From: Dendrocalamus latiflorus
Taxonomy: Eukaryota > Streptophyta > Magnoliopsida > Poales > Poaceae
Assembly (NCBI GenBank): GCA_017311315.1
Contig: CM029610.1
Location: forward strand, 5,017,126-5,081,125
Direction: 5' to 3'
Length of the DNA: 64,000 nucleotides
Shown here: positions 12,884-22,500 of the stretch, one piece after another
Numbering within the stretch: the stretch's first letter is position 1
How the letters are laid out: each line of letters starts with the position of its first letter
Translations under genes and position numbers: made by a program
Notes under the pieces: model-generated
Seen by the model: only the letters and a program-made list of their open reading frames with translations
Databases searched by the model: none
What the model was told of the DNA's origin: nothing

Positions 12884-13838
12884 ATGGCAGGTTCACAAAA
12901 TTCGAAACACAGTGGCAAGAATGATGACCAATCTTTTGAACTTGAGAGTGTCGGACCTCTCACTCCTCGCACAAGGATGCTTGTGCAACATTTCAACCAT
13001 GAGGTCAACAAGAGAACGGAGATCTACAACGTGTTGGATCGGCTCAATGACACCCTCATCACCATCAACAACAGGGTTGAGAACCTTGAGCAACGTCCAT
13101 CACCACCAGCTACTCAACGTGCTTTGTTCCCCCCTCATTGTTCGGCGGGTGAGGATGATGATGTCGAAGAGAACAGTGATGCCGACACTGAAGTTAAGGG
13201 CCCCAATGACTACGACTATCGTCGGCTCAAGCAAAATCGACGAGGCATGGGTAGGTTACAAAGAGAGGTACGTGGCGATGATGCATTCACTAAAGTCAAG
13301 TTTACAATTCCCCTATTTGCTGGTAGATATGACCTTGAAGCTTGTCTTGATTGGGAATTACAATTAGATCAAAAATTTGCATGCCATGATTTTCCTAAAG
13401 ATAAAAGAGTTAGGGCTGCTACTAGTGAATTCACTGATTTTGCATCAATTTGGTGGAGGGAACAGTATACACTGCTATATGTACCTAGAACTTGGGATAC
13501 TTTAAAAAGAGTCGTGAGAGCTAGATTTGTGCTTTCATATTTTTCATGTGACATGTTAAATAAATTGCAATACTTAAAATAAGGCAATAGGTCAGTAGAG
13601 GAATACTATCAAGAATTGCAAATTGATTTATTGCGTTGTGGTTTGGAGGAAACTGAAAAAAGCTAAAATGGCTAGAATTTTAGGAGGATTTAACCGGAAA
13701 ATTCAAGACATACTTGACTATAAGGAATACAATTATCACCCATTTGTTTCATCTTGCTTGCAAAGCTAAAAGGAAAGTACAGGGGCAATATATGAGAACA
13801 AGGAGTCATTTTGGGTGTTCTTCTTCCTCCAAACTAAG
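12884..13838 (+). pseudogene. Gypsy-type gag, broken
   Basis: The frame from ATG 12884 gives 232 residues, with an N-terminal Ser/Asn-rich part, a helical segment (VLDRLNDTLITINNRVENL, about 47-65), and the gag core KVKFTIPLFAGRYDLEACLDWE through FTDFASIWWREQY and PRTWDTLKRVVRARF, the pattern of the retrotransposon gag (capsid) family. The stop at 13580-13582 is in frame with continued homology (GNRSVEEYYQELQIDLLRCG), so it is a nonsense change. Near 13655 one extra A shifts the frame; the sequence MARILGGFNRKIQDIL then continues the capsid. Non-functional. Confidence 0.75.
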
Positions 13839-14118
13839 TATTGAGTTTCATGCACTAGCTAGTTCACCCAAAAGCTTAAACTGATGAAGAAAAATAGGCA
13901 ATTCATTTATACTTCAACACTCCCCCTCACGTGTAGGCTCCCTTAGCCCTAATGCGTGGAATAGAAGTGGACTGCAATTATTTTTTTTAATTGTGTCAGC
14001 CAGGTCTTAAACTCGAGATCTCTTGGTTCTGATACCATATTGAGTTTCATGCACTAGCTAGTTCACCCAAAAGTTTAAACTGATAAAGAAAGATAGACAA
14101 TTCACTTATACTTCAACA
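13839..14118 (-). mobile_element. SMART-type miniature LTR retrotransposon, complete
   Basis: Two direct repeats of 81 bp (13839-13919 and 14038-14118) flank about 118 bp. Read on the minus strand each LTR starts TGTTGAAGTATAA and ends ACTCAATA. A primer site TGGTATCAGAACC directly follows the 5' LTR (gatacca at 14031-14037 on the plus strand). A perfect 5-bp target duplication CTAAG lies at 13834-13838 and 14119-14123. Size and layout match the grass SMART family (LTRs about 85 bp, total about 290 bp). It has no coding capacity and must move with help from other elements. It interrupts the Gypsy gag. Confidence 0.9.
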
Positions 14119-14220
14119 CTAAGTACCGGAACAGCAAGGGCGCCCCTTCCATCTACACTAAGTCGAGAGCGCTCTACTTCTACTTCTATGCCCTCACAAG
14201 TCAACATATTTCATTGAGAG

Positions 14221-15010
14221 ACCAACTTATTTTCTTGAAAGTCAAATAAGAAACATTACACTTTTCTTAGCGTAAGAAAGTTTCATTAGCATGTAGCAAG
14301 ACTACAAGATTGTAAAATAGATAAGTGTACGGATGGATTCAAGAGACGTCCCATGCGGTAATCGATAAGTGTAATAAAAATACAGTAGTTATTTTGTATA
14401 AAGTATGGGTTTCATTGCAACACATGAGTACAGGACTAGGGGCCATATATATACGCATGCAGAGCCCCTCTACCTCAAGTAGTCCATGCAAGCGCGTTGC
14501 TTGCTAATGTCGAATCCTTGGCGAGGGAATCTGAAATTCGGCAAACCACTGATGAGCCTTTTTTACATGAATAAACATAAAATATATTGACAGTGCTTTT
14601 TCAAATATAATATACAGCCACATAGTTGGTTAAAAACAAACAAACGAGAACAAACCAAAAAGTCACGCGAATACTGATACCAAAACTTATAACCGCAAGT
14701 GCTTAGTACTTGAAATCTGCATTACGTAAAAATAAAAGGTAAAGTTCTATGCCCGGTTACAGTGATATCAGCCTTTCCGCAAGCAATTACATTTTTTTAA
14801 AAACAGAAAACATATGTAATAGATGGACAAAAGTGGTGTCAGTCTGTCAGATCACCTCATTTCACTATTTGTCTTACACTCATCGATCAACTGGGTTGAT
14901 AATCGGGATATATGAAGTGCATAATTGCAATAATGCAATCGAACTGCTTTCTATTTGCCATATAATGATGAGAAAATCTCATCCATGTCCCCATCCAGTT
15001 CCGAGCAGCT
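14221..15010. other. Spacer, no gene recognised
   Basis: A/T-rich DNA between the gag remnant and the repeat at 15010. No domain, RNA gene or element ends seen. Confidence 0.5.
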
Positions 15011-15500
15011 GTTAGTAAGTGTTTGGTTCGAGGGACGGGGACGTCTCAGGTGGGATATCCCACCTCGGGGTGGTGTTTGCTTCTGGGACAAGCAGAGTCA
15101 AGGACATCCCACTAGGAATATTCCTTGTAGATCCGGGACCAGGCAATCCTCTTTTTTTCATGGGACAGAGTCATCCCACGTGGGACAGAGTCATCCCACC
15201 TCTTTGTTTTTTTTAAGTACTATTTTGTTTAATTTTTTTTAAAAAAAAACTCAAAGGCTTATGTGTACAAACATATCAACAATAGCCTCCAATTTTTTTT
15301 TAAAAAAAAACTCAAAGGCCACACATGTCCCACCTTCATCCTTCCATCCAAACAAAGGATGGGACCATTCCATCCCACTTTATCCTTCCAACCAAACAAA
15401 AAACAGGGATGACTCTATCCCCCTAACCAAACAAAAAATGGGATCATCCCATCCCAAAACCAGGGACAGGACCATCCCATCCCACTTTGGGGAACAATTT
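15010..15500. repeat. GGGAC/ATCCCA-rich repeat element
   Basis: The left half is dense in gggacag and catcccac; the right half in catcccatcccac and ccaaacaaa, close to its inverted complement. Inside, a phrase of eight to nine T, nine A and actcaaaggc is repeated at about 15230-15258 and 15292-15320. The layout suggests a MITE or fold-back element; exact ends and target duplication were not found. Confidence 0.5.
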
Positions 15501-15802
15501 GGAAGTATAGTATAGAATACAGATTAGATGGTATGACATAAACAAGAGCTGGTATATCCATCCAGCATTTCTAGGAATGGAGTAGGCCCATTTGTTCTGC
15601 AACTACCCAACAAGGAAGCAAATTCTTGTCTAGAAAAATAATTATTATGAATGCACTATTGTATAGAAATTGTAAAGTGAATAGTATGCCAAATGTGCAA
15701 GCCATACATTTGTGGGATAAAGGGATGCATTGGAACGACCATACCAGAAAACAATATTAAAGTACTATGAGATCCTTGCCCCCCTAACAAGTTTTTCAAT
15801 AA

Positions 15803-16132
15803 AAAAACTCGACCTGCGGGGGGAAGAAAACCCTCGGGCATTTGCTTAAGAAGAAGATCTTCTCACGCAGACCGAGAAAATCCCCGAACCCTTGCCCCAC
15901 CCTGACACAGCGGCATTAGCCCATGTGAGAACGACCAATCCAGGGTGATCCCTAGACCAACAACCTGGCGCTACCAACAACCTAGGCCAGCCTTTAGACC
16001 TGTGCTTTGGCTTATGGGGCAAGCGAGGGGATTTTTTCCCCCAGCCTGAAATTCGCTCCCACTGGGAGTCGAACCCAGGACCTGGGGGGTGCTACTGAGG
16101 CGCTTTAACCGCTAGGCTAGAGGCCCTTTCGC
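15803..16132 (-). mobile_element. Au-type SINE, full length, with 16-bp target duplication
   Basis: Read on the minus strand, a tRNA-like head starts GGGCCTCTAGCC with box A region TAGCCTAGCGGTTAAAGCG and box B GGTTCGACTCC. It continues GGGAGCGAATTTCAGGCTGG and CCAAAGCACAGGTCTAAAGG, and ends CTGCAGGTC-like (here CGCAGGTCGAG) plus a T run. That is the Au SINE family of grasses and other angiosperms. A perfect 16-bp duplication ACAAGTTTTTCAATAA flanks it (15787-15802 and 16133-16148), so the insertion is fairly young. It lies 3' of the lysozyme-like gene. Moves by the machinery of a partner LINE. Confidence 0.93.
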
Positions 16133-16148
16133 ACAAGTTTTTCAATAA

Positions 16149-16593
16149 GATAAAGCAATTAGAAACATACATTTCCTCAAAATAAAATACAAATCAATTG
16201 CTGACAAAAATCTGAAGTTTAGCAGAATAGAAAAATGGGCTTCGAATGAAATAAATACCTTCAGCAAACAAAAACAGATGGACACATCAGACAAGTTTAC
16301 AAAATACAACAGCCCGCATGGTCCCTGAAAAGGTAAAATAGCCAGTAAGCAATTGCGATTCATGTTCAAACCAATTCCATTTATAAGGAGGTCACTTTTA
16401 AGTTTTAGTATAGTCAGAAAATGTAGTTTGAAGTTTAAATTTTAAAGTATGCTTGTATTTAGGAACATAAGTTAAGTCAGAACCACTTTTGTGAGGAGAG
16501 AACATGTTTGAAAATTTTAGCAGACTGTTGGCTCGCTACTCCGATAACCTAGTTTTGATTGGTTAATAAAAACCCGCTTTATAAACCCAAATC
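16149..16593. other. 3' flank of the lysozyme-like gene
   Basis: A/T-rich, no element ends seen. It probably contains the 3' UTR and poly(A) site of the minus-strand gene ending at 16594. If the last exon is longer than given, the extra coding part would lie here. Confidence 0.4.
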
Positions 16594-19500
16594 TCAACTT
16601 AAGCAACAAACAGAAGCATACTTCTCCGGATCTTGATAGTGTCTTAAAGCCTCCAGGAATTTGTTCAAAAATGGGCCAGTCTCCTGAAGGTTAACATTGT
16701 CTGGTCCCCCAAGATAAGCTTGAACAATGAATTCATGACTCCTTTCCCTGAAAGGAGGAACATAGAATGTGTCATTTTGTCATTTATAAACTAAGATGAA
16801 AAGATACTGTTTTTAATCTGTTTAGACTGACCTTCCTTCATATCGCGACAACCATCCCAGGTAAGCTGCGCCAAAGTACATTGATGCAAAAGGATTGTAG
16901 AGATCATCCACAGAGCTGACTTTGTACACCCTATAGCCACAATCTCTGAATACTCAAAGGCAAACTGCAAATGAGGACAACTTCATAAAACCTGTAATAG
17001 ACAAATAATAAAATAGACCCAGAGCAGTGGCAATGTAGCTTCCGATAGCCTAATTAACCAACCATTACTAATGCAGATAGTTTCCAGATTAATCTTCTAC
17101 TCTAGAATATGATTGTCTGACTTCTGAAGTAATAGAAAGTAGTAGATCGGAAGAATCTCATATTAGAGGTCATATTTAGATCATGATATACATATGTATG
17201 AAACAGTATAGGCCATGTCGTGGATATCTTACGGGTCTTTGGCGCAGCTACGGGGTTGAAAACAAATATTCAAAAGAGCAGCGTCACCCCAATTCGCTGC
17301 TCCACCGAGGAGTTGGATCTAGTACAGCAGCGGATCCCGTGCGAGATTCTTGAGTTTCCTTGCAAATATCTTGGTTTACCTTTATCAGTCAAGAAGCTGA
17401 CGAAAGCCCATGTCCAACCTATAGTTGATCGTCTCGCAAACCAGCTACCGGGATGGAAAGCAGACCTTATGAATAGGGCCGGACGAACTGTGCAGGTTAG
17501 ATTTGTCATGACCTCCATGATTATCTACCTGGCGATGGCGGTGGACCTACCACCTTGGGCGCTGAAGGCCATGGATAAGATCCGTAGAGGGTTCCTTTGG
17601 CGAGGAAGGAAAGATGCAAAAGGGGGACATTGTTTGCTGGCCTGGCCGAAAGTAACTCGGCCGCTAGAACTGGGGGGTCTGGGGATTCATGATCTGAAAT
17701 CATTGTGTTGGGCACTTCGGATGAGATGGTTATGGTTAGAAAGAACTCAGCCGGACAAACCATGGGTTGCCTTCCCAATTCAAGTGCAGGAGCCAGTGAA
17801 AGCTCTCTTTGCCGCTGCCATGAACACAATTGTGGGTGATGGAAATACCACTCTGTTCTGGACCGACAATTGGCTCCATGGCTCGTCCATTGCTGTCCTA
17901 GCCCCTCACATTTTCGCCCTGGTTCCCAATCGGCTACGGAGGCGACGTAAAGTTAGTGAAGCGGTGCATGAGCTTCAATGGACTCACGACATCCGAGGTG
18001 CTCTCAGTGTCGCTGCTCTCGCTCAGTTCATAGGAATCGTGGACCTGCTGGAGGAAGTGCAGCTAATGTCGGGAGTCCCAGACAAGCATCAATGGAGATT
18101 CTCAGCTTCTGGACGGTATTCGTCGAAATCAGCTTATGAGACTTTCTTCATTGGAGCGGTTCTTTTTGAACCATGGGAGCTCATCTGGAAGAGCTGGGCA
18201 CCTAAGAAATGCCAGTTCTTTATCTGGTTGGCGGTTCACAAACGTTGCTGGACGGCGGACAGACTAGCAAGAAGAGGACTACCTCACCCAAGCTGCTGTG
18301 TGCTCTGCGATCAAGTCGAGGAGGACATCCAGCACATCCTCATCGGCTGTGTTTTCGCTAGGCAAGTGTGGTTTCAATTGCTCAGTAAAGTGGGACTCTC
18401 AGTCCTAGCCCCTCAAGTTGCGGACACTTCATTTGAGGATTGGTGGATCAAGATAGACAAGCTGGTTCCTACAATCTTCAGAAAGGGAATCAATTCTCTG
18501 ATTATTTTGGGTGCATGGATGATCTGGAAGCAGCGAAACGATTGTGTTTTCAACGGGGCGACGCCAAACGTGCAGAGAATCCTAACACACATTGAAGAGG
18601 AAGCACATCTGTGGTGTTTAGCTGGAGCAAGGGAGCTTGCACGGCTCCCTGTAGCAAACGGTTAAGCTTGCCGCCGTTGTTAGTAGTTGGTCGTGTTTTT
18701 TTTCTGACAGGCGCGAATGTAACTGAAGGTTAAGGGGTGTGTTTGGTGTGCGTGTTGTGATTTGTAATCTCTTCTTCTTAATGAAATGATATGCAGCTCT
18801 CCTGCGTATTCGAGAAAAAAACTGTAGTTCAGCACTTCAGCTATCCTGGACTGTGCATTACTCTGTAATGACACCATAACTAGTAAAAGCAAAGAGTTTC
18901 CGGTTTGTTAGCATGAACGGTATCATTCAAAGTGCTAAGGTCCTACACTCCTACTTAGATTCCACAATTAGATCACCAAAATTGTTTAGACAAAATGTAC
19001 AGCTTCATGGCTAGTGAAAGCAGAATGGTAAACACAATGTCGCGCTTACCTGTAAAGCCATGCAGCAGTAGGGTAGTCTATTCCCATCAATCCTGTCCGA
19101 GAACGTACTCCATGGACAAAGCGCATACTGCACACCTCTGCAAGAGCAGCTAAAGCTTCCTGTGCAGATATAAATCAGAGTAGAGGATTCAACAAATGTT
19201 TACAAATGCACGGGCTCGTATAACTGGTTATAGGAAATTTTAAACATATAGTTATTGTTATTGGACAGACACAGACACCTATATAGGTCAACACCACTGA
19301 AATTTCAATTAGAACTATTTTTATTCACCAGTCTTACCAGGACATATACGCTAACGCAATTGTGAACATTTACATAATTTTCAAATATTTACAAAAGAGA
19401 AATAAAGGAAATGCTATGATAACTAAATAAACAGCAAATGTGCTGGTTCATACAAATGATGTTGCATGGCTTGAGAACCAAAATATAATGAGCATACTAT

Positions 19501-22500
19501 ATGATGGTTACTCATGCAATCATGCTAGAGTACCAAGTGTAGACCTTCCAAATGTAATACCATGGAAGTATGGAACAAAACAAAGCTTTAAGAGCTAAAT
19601 GATTCTAGAGGATGCATAGATGTTGGCGTTTCACCACATTACAAATTTACAATAAGAGAAGGCCCAATTGAAGAGTAGATACAAGAGGCAACATCTTTAA
19701 GCAAATCTGATACCAAATATCATTAGACAGTGATATTATCCTGTTGACTAGAATAGCAAGCACCAATTTCAACCCAAAACTTACTGGCTTTACTCCTCTT
19801 GAGCTCAAATGGCGTGATATGATTATTTCAGCAACAGCCTGAGATCAAATTCACAATCACATAAGTCTGTGATGAAAGGAAACTAAGCATTGGTAGCTAA
19901 GTTCACCATTAAATGACGCCCTCAAGATACTTTACTGATGAGATGATATAGAGTGATTGTATCAAATAAGGCATGAGGTGATGGCATTTAAGTAACAAAT
20001 GCTCCTTTGAACAATATTTGGTCATTGCAATTAGTATTGCGTGATGGGAGAGTGTATATGGCAACTCGCTCACATTAGTCACAACCAGGGTTCGGAAAAC
20101 CGACGGTTACCGGCCGGTAACCGGATTTCCCTGTGGGTATCGGGAAATAAAAAATCGGCCAGGTTTTTCCGAAGTGCATTTATATTTGAGTCTTTTGTGA
20201 CTGCGTAACGCACCTCCGATGTTGGTTTAAAACTTTTTTGTACTAGATTACCTTTTATATGAGCTAAATATACTTCGAAACATCCCAAATTCAACTTTTT
20301 CTTGTGTTTCCCGTTTTTTAGCAATTTTCCCCTTTTTTAGCGGTTTCTCTATTTTTTTGGGCAGTAACCGGCCAGTTTTTCCGGTTACCGATTTCAAATT
20401 CAAATTTCAAAACTTGAAATTTAACTGAGTTTTCCCCGGTTTTTCTTATTACCGGCCGAGAGCCGGTACTAGCCCCCCATCCGGATTTAGGTCGGTACCG
20501 GGTTTTGGAACCTTAGTCACAACTATACTACAATATGAGCTATGTGAAACCATACATTTATTTTGTTACATGGAATCCACATAAGCGGTTCTTTTGATGA
20601 AATCAAGGTCACAAACTTACCAGCACAAGAATATGCGGAAGTTTATAACCATAGCTTTACGCACAAACATATGTTCGTCAAAATTTTCGCATGGAAAAGA
20701 AGGGAGCCCATCTAGTGGAAATGTGAACTACACAATTGTCAATTGTTCAAAATCTACCTTACCTTCACCTCAACTCTAGAAAGATAAGGCCTCTTCTTGG
20801 CATCATGGGAAAATCGGACATTTCCACGCCTCTCACCAGATTTTGTCCACTCCTTAATCACATCAGGCTGACTCCACATTGCATCCATATCCCCTTCTGA
20901 TACCTTGGAATCCCAATATATCAACTGTGCTCCTGACACAAAGATGATAACAAGATGTCAGCTTAAATGTTGTAAGATGCTCCAGAGCATTTCACTTCTC
21001 TGGAATTACAACAAGAGTCGGCATTGTCATTTTATATTTTGCTCATATTTCAACACCCCACGAACCACAAACAACAAAATAAAGAAAAACAAAAATATCA
21101 ACAAAGTAAAATGTAACCTGTGCTTAAGGAATTTCCTAGGAGATTGGGAGTCAACTCATTACAACTTTCTGGTTGTCTGCCAACAAAATAGTGATAAACA
21201 GTTCATTAACAAGGAATAGCTTCTCTGCAAAAGCATAACCCAATGGACAATATATAGGGTACAAAGGAGACCCAATGGACAATATATATAGGGTACAAAA
21301 GGAACATAAGACTAAACCCTAGTATAACAGGAAATATTACTAATACTCCCTCGAATATAAGACGTATGCAATAGCATTGTATTTGAAAATGGTTGATACT
21401 AAAATAGGAAAAATCCAAAATCCGAGCCTTGACAATGTTGTTATAGCGTGCAGCTCTTGGAAAATATGTCAAGTCAAAGAGAAATGGATAGAAACATGGC
21501 GGTGCAAATCGAATCCCAAGATGACGGCGGCGCAATGCACAAAAAGCACAGTGCAGAAAGCACGGTGGCCTTAGAAGCTCGGGGCGACGGCTTAGATAGA
21601 AGCAACGGTATCATAACGACTTCTACGATATACACGCGGCTCAGAGAGAAGAGCAACGACTGGTGCTATGCAAAAAGGAAATTCTTATGCTTTTGTGACT
21701 GACAATAAATTTATGGGCTCGTATTACTTAGACGAAATCAAAGAGAGATATAGATTTGGATTGACACAACGAAAGATTAAAGAAAAAATAACTCAAAGAC
21801 TGACTAAAAAGACAGCAAATGCTAACAGTAGCCCACCACACCAACATTATAGTAACCGGTAGCTTCAACAGCCCCCAAAAAAAATTTCCACTCTTCTTTC
21901 ATCCTTTCGGGACAATACGAAATGGAAGACTCTTTCTCTCTCTCTCTACTTTTCACTAATTTTCTTGGCCATCTCCTCCTCTGCCATCTTTGGCAACTTG
22001 AATCGGATAAGAATGTCATTGAGGCTGGTCTCCATCTCTGAGTCTACCGGTGGCTGACCGCTCGACAGTGATGGGGCGATGGAGAGGGACTGGAGACTGT
22101 GAGCGACGCGGCGGCGGCCGGCCTAGCAGAAGAGGCCAGCGGCAGCGGCGGTCCAAGAGAAGGATGGCAGTGGCGGCTCGGATTCGGGCTGGGGCGGCGC
22201 GGTGATGGCGGGATCCAGTGCGGGCTGTCCATATCTGGCTCGGGGGATGGAGGCAGTGGCGGGGGCAAAGGACGGCCAAGAGCACCGGGCGACGGCGGCG
22301 GTCCGTGACAAGGACGACAACAGCGCCTCGTGCGCAGGCAGCGATCGGGCGGCGGTGATCTTGGGGAGGCCGGCCGGATCCGGAAGAGGAGCTACGGAGA
22401 CTACCGAATGCGTGAAGACGACGATGACTCTTCAGATCCGATCAGGAAGGAGATGGCATCTGACGACGGCACGTGCAACGAGCATGAGCTGGTGACAACA

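Larger units (their letters stand above)
10880..14220 (+). mobile_element. Decayed Gypsy-type LTR retrotransposon
   Basis: Order on the plus strand: pol tail (10890-11189), a probable LTR stretch, a primer-binding site TTGTATCAGAGC at 11628-11639 (one mismatch to the usual initiator-Met site TGGTATCAGAGC), a 1.2-kb leader with poly-purine runs (12340-12450), then gag from 12884. Gag is broken by a stop, a frameshift and the SMART at 13839-14118, and resumes at 14124. Outer LTR borders could not be set. Confidence 0.55.

Noticed and set aside
16060..16125. tRNA gene on the minus strand
   Set aside because: Box A and box B are present, but the acceptor stem does not close and the sequence continues as an Au SINE with tail and target duplication.
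21350..21480. Stowaway MITE starting at TACTCCCTCGAATATAAG
   Set aside because: Only one end resembles a Stowaway terminus; no matching inverted end or TA border within 400 bp. It falls at the edge of the TRIM-like element.
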